Of a stretch of 64,000 nt of DNA, positions 16,617 through 23,950 are shown one piece after another (within the stretch, counting starts at the first letter, position 1; each line of letters begins with the position of its first letter). The position numbers and the translations under genes are program-made. Below the pieces are notes generated by a model. The model was given only the letters and a program-made list of their open reading frames with translations, did not search any database and had not been told where the DNA came from. The DNA comes from Flavobacterium sp. 90 (lineage in GTDB: Bacteria > Bacteroidota > Bacteroidia > Flavobacteriales > Flavobacteriaceae): NCBI RefSeq assembly GCF_004339525.1, contig NZ_SMGE01000001.1:3658001-3722000 (forward strand), written 5' to 3'.

Positions 16617-17798
16617 TTACAATTTAAAATAATCAATATAATTGTCTAGATCTTTGTCGCCACGTCCAGAAAGACTGATTACCACAATATCTGTTGGTTT
16701 AAATTTCTTTTGATCTAGAACCGCAAAAGCATGCGCGCTTTCGATCGCCGGAATAATTCCTTCTAGTTTTGTCAATTGCAAACCTGCATTCATCGCGTCA
16801 TCATCAGTCACAGAGAAAAACTCGCCGCGTCCGGTTTGTGCCAAATGTGCGTGCATTGGTCCAACTCCGGGATAATCTAAACCTGCCGAAATCGAATATG
16901 GCTCGGTAATTTGTCCGTCTGGAGTTTGCATTAAAAGGGTTTTGCAACCATGAATAACACCTACTTTACCTAATTTACTTGTTGCCGCACTATGACCACT
17001 ATCAACGCCTTTTCCGGCTGCTTCAACGGCAATAATTCCAACTTCTGGCTCATGCAAAAAGTGATAATAAGTTCCTGCAGCGTTACTTCCGCCACCAATA
17101 CAAGCGACAACATAATCAGGATTTTCACGTCCTTCTTTTGCTTTTAATTGCCATTTGATTTCTTCGGAAATCACACTTTGAAAACGTGTTACCATATCCG
17201 GATAAGGATGTGGTCCAATCGCAGATCCAATAATATAATGTGTGTCAACCGGGTTATTAATCCAATCTCTAATCGCTTCGTTTGTAGCATCTTTTAAAGT
17301 TCTTGAACCCGAAAGTGCAGGACGAACCTCAGCGCCTAACATTTTCATACGAGCAACGTTTGGTGCCTGACGTGCAATGTCTATTTCGCCCATATAAACG
17401 ATACATTGCAATCCCATAAGTGCGCAAACTGTTGCAGTCGCTACACCATGTTGACCAGCTCCGGTTTCGGCAATAATTCGTTTTTTACCCAAACGTTTTG
17501 CTACCAATATTTGTCCAATTGTATTGTTTACTTTGTGCGCTCCCGTATGGTTTAAATCTTCTCTTTTTAAGTAGATTTTGGTATTGTATTTTTCAGATAA
17601 ACGCTTTGCAAAATAAAGCGGACTTGGGCGTCCAACGTAATCTTTTAACAATTGGTCAAATTCTGCTTTAAAATCCGGTTCGCTGGTTATCTTTAAATAG
17701 TTTTGGCGTAATTCTTCAACATTTGGATATAACATTTCAGGAATGTAAGCTCCTCCAAATTCTCCGTAATATCCTTTTTCGTTAACGTTAAAATTCAT
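16617..17798 (-). CDS. trpB: tryptophan synthase beta chain
   Basis: A 393-aa PLP enzyme. The PLP lysine is in LNHTGAHKVNNTIGQ, the phosphate-binding loop is VACIGGGSNAAGTY, and the catalytic region includes AETGAGQHGVATATVCALMG. It condenses indole with serine to give tryptophan. It follows trpF by 12 bp in the trp operon. Full length, with no defects seen. Confidence 0.96.
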   Translation of the reverse strand: MNFNVNEKGYYGEFGGAYIPEMLYPNVEELRQNYLKITSEPDFKAEFDQLLKDYVGRPSPLYFAKRLSEKYNTKIYLKREDLNHTGAHKVNNTIGQILVAKRLGKKRIIAETGAGQHGVATATVCALMGLQCIVYMGEIDIARQAPNVARMKMLGAEVRPALSGSRTLKDATNEAIRDWINNPVDTHYIIGSAIGPHPYPDMVTRFQSVISEEIKWQLKAKEGRENPDYVVACIGGGSNAAGTYYHFLHEPEVGIIAVEAAGKGVDSGHSAATSKLGKVGVIHGCKTLLMQTPDGQITEPYSISAGLDYPGVGPMHAHLAQTGRGEFFSVTDDDAMNAGLQLTKLEGIIPAIESAHAFAVLDQKKFKPTDIVVISLSGRGDKDLDNYIDYFKL

Positions 17799-17810
17799 TT
17801 TATTCCAATT

Positions 17811-18443
17811 TTAAAAGTTGGCAACATCAAATTTGCGTTTGAAATTGCTAAATAGATTTCTGTTTTTTAGCCCGGGTTCGATTTCAAATTTACTATTTAT
17901 ATCGACAGCATAAATAGGAAGATTTGTTTTTGAAATCTCTTCGATAGCTTTTAATTCGTTGATTCCGATTCCGCCGCTTAAAAAGAAGGGTTTATCAGAC
18001 TTGTATTTTTTTAAGATCGTCCAGTCAAATGTGGTTCCGTTTCCGCCGGGTAATTTTCCTTTTGTGTCAAACATAAAGAAATCGCAAACCGATTCGAATG
18101 GTTTTATAATTTCGAAATCAAAATCATTATCGGCTGAAAATACTTTTATGATTTCGATTTTCTTTGGTAATTGATTTTTTAATTCTGATAAAAATTCAAC
18201 AGATTCATTTCCGTGTAATTGAACAGCTTGTAAATTGTATTTTGCAACTTTCTCCAGAATTTCTTCTTGTGTTTGGTTTACAAAAACGCCTACTTTTTTT
18301 ATTGTTCCAATTAATTCCGGAATTGTTCCGTTAAAGTATCTTGCGGATTTTTCCCAGAAAATAAATCCCATATAATCGGGTAGGAGTGCACCTACTTCGA
18401 GGATATTATCAGGATATTTCATGCCGCATATTTTGAGTTTCAT
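17811..18443 (-). CDS. trpF: phosphoribosylanthranilate isomerase
   Basis: A 210-aa TIM barrel that starts MKLKICGMKYPDN, where the Cys of KICGMK is the catalytic base. It also has LQAVQLHGNESVEFL, the catalytic Asp region FFMFDTKGKLPGGNGTTFDW and the phosphate loop FFLSGGIGINEL. It catalyses the isomerisation before TrpC. It is a separate gene here rather than a TrpC fusion. Confidence 0.95.
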   Translation of the reverse strand: MKLKICGMKYPDNILEVGALLPDYMGFIFWEKSARYFNGTIPELIGTIKKVGVFVNQTQEEILEKVAKYNLQAVQLHGNESVEFLSELKNQLPKKIEIIKVFSADNDFDFEIIKPFESVCDFFMFDTKGKLPGGNGTTFDWTILKKYKSDKPFFLSGGIGINELKAIEEISKTNLPIYAVDINSKFEIEPGLKNRNLFSNFKRKFDVANF

Positions 18444-18549
18444 TGTATTGTGTTTTTTCTGTGTGTTTTTTACCGCAAAGAGCGCTAAGATTTTTTTACT
18501 ATTGTAATGTTTACAAACGCAAAAGTTTGCAAAGCTTTGTGTTTAGTTT

Positions 18550-18612
18550 TTGCCGCGAATTACACGAATTTTCGCTAATTCAATTCGTGCTAATTTGTGT
18601 AATTCGTGGCAA
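18550..18612. repeat. ACGAATT-type inverted repeat between trpC and trpF
   Basis: TTGCCGCGAATTACACGAA... at one end and ...TTGTGTAATTCGTGGCAA at the other form an imperfect hairpin about 63 bp long. It is inserted in the 175-bp trpC-trpF gap. It has no T run and no obvious termination role. Confidence 0.75.
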
Positions 18613-18618
18613 ACTTAA

Positions 18619-19398
18619 TTATAGCTTGCTTATGAATTCTGTTGCGGCTTTTCCGGCGTTGTCGGTTTTCATGAAGTTTTCTCCAATTAAGAAACCGCTG
18701 TAACCATAAGGTCTAAGTTCTGAGATGGCTTCGATTGATGAAATTCCGCTTTCGGAAACTTTTACAAAATCATCTGGAATTTGTGATGCCAATTGTTTAC
18801 TGAAATCTAAACTTACTTCGAAGGTTTTTAGGTTTCTGTTATTTACACCAATCATGTCTAAACTTGGCATAATCGATTTTTCTAATTCTTCTTGATTGTG
18901 AACTTCCAATAGAACTTCTAAACCCAATTTCTTTGCAAATTCAGATAATGATTTAATTTCTTCGCGTGTTAAAACTGCTGCGATTAGTAAAATCAAATCG
19001 GCACCAAAAGCTTTGGCTTCCAGAATTTGGTATTCGTCGACAATAAATTCTTTTCGCAAAAGCGGAATATTTACACTCGCTCTTGCCAAAAGTAAATCGT
19101 CAAGTGAACCTCCAAAATATTTTCCATCTGTTAAAACAGAAATTCCGCAAGCTCCCGCATTTTCATAGCCTTTTACAACTTCTTCAACCGTGAAACTATG
19201 ATTGATTACTGATTTTGAAGGAGAACGACGTTTGTGCTCTGCGATAATTCCAGTGGAACTTGTTCTTAGTTTTTGACTTAAAGAAATGGTTTCTCTTCCA
19301 AAAAACACTGAACTTTCCAATTGCGAAACCGGAATGATCGATTTTTTAAGAACAACTTCTCTTTGTTTGTCAAATATTATTTTATCTAAAATATTCAT
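18619..19398 (-). CDS. trpC: indole-3-glycerol-phosphate synthase
   Basis: A 259-aa TIM barrel. Active-site motifs are IIAEHKRRSPSKSVI (Glu/Lys), GISVLTDGKYFGGS, IPLLRKEFIVDEYQI, 'LEVLLEVHNQEEL', IGVNNRNLKTFEV and KVSESGISS. It forms the indole ring precursor from CdRP. It follows trpD after a 48-bp gap occupied by a CTTAG-type repeat. Confidence 0.96.
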   Translation of the reverse strand: MNILDKIIFDKQREVVLKKSIIPVSQLESSVFFGRETISLSQKLRTSSTGIIAEHKRRSPSKSVINHSFTVEEVVKGYENAGACGISVLTDGKYFGGSLDDLLLARASVNIPLLRKEFIVDEYQILEAKAFGADLILLIAAVLTREEIKSLSEFAKKLGLEVLLEVHNQEELEKSIMPSLDMIGVNNRNLKTFEVSLDFSKQLASQIPDDFVKVSESGISSIEAISELRPYGYSGFLIGENFMKTDNAGKAATEFISKL

Positions 19399-19402
19399 TT
19401 TT

Positions 19403-19441
19403 AAGGTGCTAAGTTTCTAAGGTACTGAGGTACTAAGTTTT
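19403..19441. repeat. CTTAG-type repeat between trpD and trpC
   Basis: The words 'aaggtgctaag', 'tttctaaggtactgag' and 'gtactaag' occupy the whole trpD-trpC gap. On the coding strand this reads as ACTTAGTACCTCAGTACCTT. Confidence 0.65.
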
Positions 19442-19446
19442 TAATT

Positions 19447-20439
19447 TTAAAGAGATAACTCTTGTAGTTTTTTGAGTGCTTGATGTCCTTTTCCGGAGAA
19501 TAAACTTTCTTTTGCCAATTCGAATCCTTCAAGCGGAGAACATTTTGTAACCGTTGCGATTGCCATTGCGGCATTTGCGCAAACCACATTATTCTGTGCT
19601 TCGTTTCCTTTTCCTGATAGAATATTGATAAACATATCAGCCGATTCTTCGATGGTTTTTCCGCCTTCGATTTCGCTTTGTGATAAAAGTCTAACGCCAA
19701 AATCTTCCGGTTTCAACATTCCTTCCATATGTGATGTGATCGTTTTGGTTGGACCCGTTAAGGAGATTTCGTCATATCCGTCAAGCGAATGTAAAATCGT
19801 GAAATTGATATCGGTATTTTGATATAAATAAGCGTACATTCTCGCCAATTCAAGATTGAAAACACCAACCAATTGATTTTGTGGAAATGATGGATTTACC
19901 ATTGGTCCCAACATATTAAAGAAGGTTTTTACCGCTAATTCTTTACGGATTGGTCCAACGTTTTTCATTGCCGGGTGAAATAGGGGAGCGTGCAAAACAC
20001 AGATTCCTGCTTTATCAATACAATTTTCTAAAAACGAAGGATCATTGCTGAATTTGATTCCCATTTTTTCCATCACGTTGCTTGATCCTGAAATCGATGA
20101 AACTCCATAATTTCCGTGTTTGGCTACTTTTATTCCTGCTCCTGCCGAAATAAACGATGCTAAAGTCGAGATATTAAAAGTGTCTTTTCCGTCACCGCCA
20201 GTTCCACATAAATCGATGGTATTGTAAGCTGATAAATCGACGCGAATGCATAATTCTAATAATGCTTCACGAAAACCCGAAAGTTCTTCAATCGTAATAC
20301 TTCGCATCATAAATACGGTCAAAAATGCCGAAATCTGACTTGGATTATATTGTCCGCTTGAGATATTAATCAATACATCTTTGGCTTCTTCTTTTGAAAG
20401 CACTTCGTGATTGATTAGTTTATTTAATATATTTTTCAT
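19447..20439 (-). CDS. trpD: anthranilate phosphoribosyltransferase
   Basis: A 330-aa enzyme. The PRPP-binding loop is IDLCGTGGDGKDTFNIST and the anthranilate side has KHGNYGVSSISGSSNVME. The conserved FFNMLGPMVNPSFPQNQLVGVF and the catalytic metal region 'GYDEISLTGPTKTI' are both intact. It transfers phosphoribose to anthranilate. TrpG is encoded separately here. Confidence 0.96.
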   Translation of the reverse strand: MKNILNKLINHEVLSKEEAKDVLINISSGQYNPSQISAFLTVFMMRSITIEELSGFREALLELCIRVDLSAYNTIDLCGTGGDGKDTFNISTLASFISAGAGIKVAKHGNYGVSSISGSSNVMEKMGIKFSNDPSFLENCIDKAGICVLHAPLFHPAMKNVGPIRKELAVKTFFNMLGPMVNPSFPQNQLVGVFNLELARMYAYLYQNTDINFTILHSLDGYDEISLTGPTKTITSHMEGMLKPEDFGVRLLSQSEIEGGKTIEESADMFINILSGKGNEAQNNVVCANAAMAIATVTKCSPLEGFELAKESLFSGKGHQALKKLQELSL

Positions 20440-20443
20440 TTTT

Positions 20444-20517
20444 TTTAAGGTTCTAAGTTGCTAAGGTTCTGAGTTACTAAGTTTTTCTGAAAACTGTGAC
20501 TGCGACTGTTTACTTTT
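20444..20517. repeat. compound repeat (CTTAG-type plus GACTG words) between GNAT and trpD
   Basis: The 'aaggttctaagttgctaagg', 'ttctgagttactaag' block (20447-20482) is followed by 'aactgtgactgcgactgtt' (about 20492-20510). The GACTG words recur just after the stop codons of the lipoprotein gene and trpE. Confidence 0.65.
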
Positions 20518-20922
20518 TTAATGTTCATCTCCCTGATAAATCCACATTGGTTCTGTTTTTCCGGCTCTTTCAAATCCGTTTTTCTTGTAGAAGTCAACAG
20601 ATCTTCCGTCGGCGGTTAGCATTTGCATGTGAAAGTGATTGTATTTCTCTTGCATTTTATCCATAATCAATTTTCCAATTCCTTTTCCCTGATATTCCGG
20701 AAGCACCAATAAATGTGGATAATAAACGGTTAAGAATCCATCAGAAATCGCATTGCCAAGTCCTACTAATTTCTTTTCTTCCCAAGCCGTAATCAAAGTT
20801 TCTGAATTCAAAAGACCGTTATGCAATTCGTTTGGCTTATTTGCTGAACTCCATTCGTTTGCTTTGTATAAAACCAATATGTCTTCAATATTGATTTCTT
20901 TAGTTTCTGAAATAGTTATCAT
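20518..20922 (-). CDS. GNAT-family N-acetyltransferase
   Basis: A 134-aa single-domain GNAT. The acetyl-CoA binding motif A is LVLPEYQGKGIGKLIMDKM, preceded by beta strands (FLTVYYPHLLV) and followed by 'HMQMLTADGRSVDFYKKNGF' (motif B). The substrate is unknown. It lies between trpG and trpD in the trp operon, so it is probably co-expressed with tryptophan synthesis genes under attenuator control. Confidence 0.88.
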   Translation of the reverse strand: MITISETKEINIEDILVLYKANEWSSANKPNELHNGLLNSETLITAWEEKKLVGLGNAISDGFLTVYYPHLLVLPEYQGKGIGKLIMDKMQEKYNHFHMQMLTADGRSVDFYKKNGFERAGKTEPMWIYQGDEH

Positions 20923-20932
20923 TTTTTTGAGT

Positions 20933-21066
20933 CTTAAAGTCTAAAGTCGAAGGTCTTAAAGTCTTCTGACTTGTGATATTTGTTATTAGATATTTTTTGG
21001 TTTTAAAGACGGAAAGATTAAGCTATAATATGTGACTTTATGACTTTCGACTTTAAAACTTTTGAC
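20933..21066. repeat. palindromic repeat between trpG and GNAT
   Basis: 'gtcttaaagtctaaagtcga' (about 20934-20953) has complementary words at the other end, including 'ttcgactttaaaacttttga' (about 21044-21063). Together they form a long loose hairpin in the 150-bp gap. There is no T run on the coding strand. Confidence 0.5.
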
Positions 21067-21072
21067 TAACAT

Positions 21073-21639
21073 CTAACTATTAATCCAATTTTCCAAAATC
21101 AATTTCCCTTTTGGCGTAAGCACACTTTCCGGATGAAACTGAACTCCTCTTACATCAAAAGTTTTGTGTCTTAGCGACATAATTTGTCCGTTTTCGTCGA
21201 TTGAAGTTGCTTCAAGAACATCTGGCAAATTGGCATCAACAACCCAGGAATGGTATCTTCCAACTTCGAATTCATTGCCTAAACCTTCGAATAAAATTTC
21301 ATCTGAAACTACGGTTTTTACATTCGTTGCAACGCCGTGATATACTTTATCAAGGTTAGAAAGTGTTCCGCCAAAAACTTCTCCAATTGCTTGTTGTCCT
21401 AAGCAAACTCCCAAAATGCTTTTTGTTGGAGCATATTTTGCGATTACCGCTTTTAATAAACCTGCTTCATCAGGAATTCCGGGACCTGGAGAAAGTAGAA
21501 TTTTATCGAAAGAAGCGATTTCATCAATATCAAATTCGTCGTTTCTGTAAACGGTAACTTCGCAATTTAAATCTTCTAAATAGTGTACTAAATTATAAGT
21601 GAAACTATCGTAATTGTCTATAACTAATATTTTTTTCAT
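21073..21639 (-). CDS. trpG: anthranilate synthase component II (glutamine amidotransferase)
   Basis: A 188-aa class I glutamine amidotransferase. It opens with ILVIDNYDSFTYNLVHYLE. The oxyanion region is LLSPGPGIPDEAGL, the catalytic Cys is in GVCLGQQAIGEVFGG, and the His-Glu pair is in VRGVQFHPESVLTP. It supplies ammonia to TrpE, and in some bacteria also to PabB. Its place between trpE and trpD supports trpG. Confidence 0.95.
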   Translation of the reverse strand: MKKILVIDNYDSFTYNLVHYLEDLNCEVTVYRNDEFDIDEIASFDKILLSPGPGIPDEAGLLKAVIAKYAPTKSILGVCLGQQAIGEVFGGTLSNLDKVYHGVATNVKTVVSDEILFEGLGNEFEVGRYHSWVVDANLPDVLEATSIDENGQIMSLRHKTFDVRGVQFHPESVLTPKGKLILENWINS

Positions 21640-21644
21640 TTTTC

Positions 21645-21725
21645 TTGAGGTTCTAAGTTTCTATCCCGAAGCTTCGGTTCTGAGTTACTAAGTTTTTTTA
21701 CTGTGACTGTAAACCGCGACTGAAT
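21645..21725. repeat. compound repeat upstream of trpG
   Basis: 'ggttctaagtttctatcccg' leads into an AAGCTTCGG half-palindrome, then 'ttctgagttactaag' and 'actgtgactgtaaaccgcga'. It combines the CTTAG, CCCGAAGCTTCGGG and GACTG words in the gap between the lipoprotein gene and trpG. Confidence 0.6.
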
Positions 21726-21732
21726 ACTTTTT

Positions 21733-22182
21733 TTATTTTTCTCGAACGTATTTTTCAGTAATAATGCGGTCGATTCCTAATTTTTCTACTTTTTCGATTC
21801 CTTTTTGAATTAGAGTATCATTTTTAATTTTCACTACAAATTCAAACTTTCCATTTTCCCATTGACGATTATTGAAATATTCCAGATTCTCAGTATAAAC
21901 ACTGTCTTTCAAAGTATATTTTCCGCCTCCGCCAAAGAATACTGCATTTGTTGAATCCTTGCCGTTGTGTAAATCATGATTGAAAAAAGCAAAATGAGTA
22001 TCATTTATAATCTTAATCATTTTTGTCTTTGGATTGAAAGTCGAGAACGTTGAATCTTTTTCTGTCGTTTCTGCTGATATCAGACGCCAGGTTCCTGTTA
22101 ACGGAAGTACGTTTGATTCTTTCTTAGATTCACATGATATTAAAAGAACGAAAGTGATAACAATTGCAATTAAATTTCTCAT
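21733..22182 (-). CDS. lipocalin-like lipoprotein inside the trp operon
   Basis: A 149-aa lipoprotein. ATG 22182 is chosen because it places the lipobox (MRNLIAIVITFVLLISC) correctly; a longer reading starts 13 codons upstream. The mature part has GTWRLISAETTEKDS and a series of beta strands ending RIITEKYVREK, which resembles the DUF4488/lipocalin-like family of Bacteroidota. It is a probable outer- or inner-membrane-anchored binding protein with unknown ligand. It lies between trpE and trpG. Confidence 0.75.
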   Translation of the reverse strand: MRNLIAIVITFVLLISCESKKESNVLPLTGTWRLISAETTEKDSTFSTFNPKTKMIKIINDTHFAFFNHDLHNGKDSTNAVFFGGGGKYTLKDSVYTENLEYFNNRQWENGKFEFVVKIKNDTLIQKGIEKVEKLGIDRIITEKYVREK

Positions 22183-22225
22183 AGGGTTTATAGTTTGTGG
22201 TTTATTTTTTTCAGGTTTCAAGTTC

Positions 22226-22250
22226 TGCGACTGAAAACTGCGACTGAATA
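22226..22250. repeat. GACTG repeat words after trpE
   Basis: 'tgcgactgaaaactgcgact' followed by 'gaatac' lies immediately after the trpE stop. It is the third occurrence of this word pair in the operon. Confidence 0.5.
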
Positions 22251-23651
22251 CTAAATCTTCTCCGCCATTTCAAGCGCTGTATTCAATGCTCTTAATTTAT
22301 TGTAAACTTCCTGCATTTCGCTTTCTTCATCAGAACTTGCTACGATTCCGGCTCCGGCCTGACAATGTAATTGATGATTTTTACTTAGGAAAGTTCGAAT
22401 CATAATTGCGTGATTAAAGTTGCCTTCAAAATCCATAAAGCCAATTGCGCCTCCGTAAAAATTACGATTTGTTTTTTCGTAATCTTCAATCAATTGCATC
22501 GCTCTGTGTTTTGGTGCTCCGCTCAAAGTTCCTGCCGGAAAAGTATCTGCAACAACTTGCATTGTGGTAGCTTTTTCGTGTAAATGACCTGTAACTTTTG
22601 AAACCAAGTGAATTACGTGCGAGAAAAACTGAACTTCTCTGTATTTCTCCACATTCACATCGTGTCCGTTTCTGCTTAAATCATTTCTGGCTAAATCAAC
22701 CAACATAACGTGTTCGCTGTTTTCTTTTTTATCTTCCGAAAGTTCTTTGGCTAAAACTGCATCACGTTCGTCATTTCCGGTTCTTTTGAAAGTTCCTGCG
22801 ATTGGATGAATTTCAGCTTTTCTGTTTTTTACGATAATTTGTGCTTCGGGCGAAGATCCAAATATTTTGAAATCTCCATAGTCAAAAAAGAATAAATAAG
22901 GAGATGGATTAATACTTCTTAAAGCGCGGTAAACATTGAATTCGTCGCCTTTGAAACCTTGTGTAAATCGACGTGATAAAACCAATTGAAATACGTCTCC
23001 GCGGAAACAGTGTTTTTTGGCTAAAGCCACATTATGCTTGAATTCTTCATCAGTTAAGTTAGAGAAACCTTCGCCTTCTTTGGTGAATTTATATGAAGCA
23101 ATATTTCGGGATTGTAGTAATTGTTCAATTTCCGAGATATTGTTTTTTCCGTCTACACTATGACAGAAAATGTAAGCTTCGTTTTTGAAGTGATTTATCG
23201 CAATGATGTTTTGATAAACCGCATAAAAAACATCCGGAATTAAAGTAGCGCTGTCTTTTTTAGCGATCGAAACTTTCTCAAAATAACGAACGGCATCATA
23301 AGAAATGTAACCGAATAAACCATTATTGATGAATTTAAAGTCATTTTTCTCCGATTTAAACTGACTTGAAAATTCCTGAATTACTTCTGGAATATTTGTG
23401 TTTGCATCAATAGCAATTTGTTCCGTAGTTCCGTCAGGAAAAGTTTTAGAGATAATTTCGTTTTCGATTTTGATTGTCGCAATCGGGTTGCAGCAAACGT
23501 AAGAGAAACTGTTGTCATTTCCGTGGTAATCACTACTTTCCAGTAATAAACTATTCGGGAATTTATCTCTAATTTTAAAATAAATACTAACTGGCGTAAT
23601 GGTATCTGCCAGAATTTGTTTGTAGTTTGTGTTGAGTATAAAAGGTTTCAA
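22251..23651 (-). CDS. trpE: anthranilate synthase component I
   Basis: A 466-aa chorismate-utilising enzyme. The N-terminal SLLLESSDYHGND contains the LLES motif associated with Trp feedback inhibition. The catalytic part has VFQLVLSRRF, IFGSSPEAQI, IHPIAGTFKRTG, MLVDLARNDLSRNG, FPAGTLSGAPKHRAM and CQAGAGIVASSDEESE. The conserved N-terminus requires initiation at TTG (23651-23649), as no ATG lies nearby. Expression is expected to be controlled by the upstream leader peptide/terminator. Confidence 0.95.
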   Translation of the reverse strand: MKPFILNTNYKQILADTITPVSIYFKIRDKFPNSLLLESSDYHGNDNSFSYVCCNPIATIKIENEIISKTFPDGTTEQIAIDANTNIPEVIQEFSSQFKSEKNDFKFINNGLFGYISYDAVRYFEKVSIAKKDSATLIPDVFYAVYQNIIAINHFKNEAYIFCHSVDGKNNISEIEQLLQSRNIASYKFTKEGEGFSNLTDEEFKHNVALAKKHCFRGDVFQLVLSRRFTQGFKGDEFNVYRALRSINPSPYLFFFDYGDFKIFGSSPEAQIIVKNRKAEIHPIAGTFKRTGNDERDAVLAKELSEDKKENSEHVMLVDLARNDLSRNGHDVNVEKYREVQFFSHVIHLVSKVTGHLHEKATTMQVVADTFPAGTLSGAPKHRAMQLIEDYEKTNRNFYGGAIGFMDFEGNFNHAIMIRTFLSKNHQLHCQAGAGIVASSDEESEMQEVYNKLRALNTALEMAEKI

Positions 23652-23697
23652 AGTATGTTGTTTTTAATTTTTAATTATGTTTTCGCTTGAATTTGGA

Positions 23698-23733
23698 CCA
23701 AAAAAAAAGGCTTGTCGTGATGACAAGCCTTTT
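23698..23733 (-). terminator. trp attenuator terminator hairpin
   Basis: Perfect 12-bp arms AAAAGGCTTGTC (23733-23722 on the minus strand) and GACAAGCCTTTT (23716-23705) flank the loop ATCAC. A run of nine or more T follows. It lies between trpL and trpE, about 50 bp before the trpE start, where an operon-internal terminator makes sense only as an attenuator. Confidence 0.92.
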
Positions 23734-23770
23734 ATATTTATAGTTTTGAAAATACCATAGGAAGCTTTGT

Positions 23771-23827
23771 TCACGACGTTTGACGTAAATTCTTCCACCA
23801 CCAAGTATTGTTCATTAATGTTTTCAT
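23771..23827 (-). CDS. trpL: trp leader peptide
   Basis: An 18-codon ORF, MKTLMNNTWWWKNLRQTS, with three consecutive TGG codons (23803-23795). It starts at ATG 23827, about 20 bp after a TATATTTG -7 box, and stops at TGA 23773-23771. The terminator hairpin begins 37 nt later. GGAAG overlapping the last TGG (region 1) can pair with CTTCC (region 2). ACAAAGCTT (region 2) can pair with AGGCTTGT of the terminator stem (region 3), with one bulge and one G-U pair. Stalling at the Trp codons would therefore favour the antiterminator. It is too short for ordinary gene calling. Confidence 0.93.
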   Translation of the reverse strand: MKTLMNNTWWWKNLRQTS

Positions 23828-23845
23828 TTCTTTATTTTGATATGG

Positions 23846-23853
23846 CAAATATA
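23846..23853 (-). promoter_or_regulatory. -7 box of the trp promoter
   Basis: On the minus strand TATATTTG matches TAnnTTTG exactly. Transcription would start near 23839, giving a leader of about 12 nt before trpL. No convincing TTG -33 element is seen at the usual spacing. Confidence 0.65.
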
Positions 23854-23950
23854 TAAATGTAATTTGAATTAGAATACATAAAATTTCAAAAAAAACTTTT
23901 CTAAATTCTAAAATTTGTTAAATTTCAAATAAATAAGTTGTTTTAAGTTC

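Noticed and set aside
19401..19700. 99-aa ORF on the - strand within trpD
   Set aside because: Out-of-frame shadow of the intact trpD gene.
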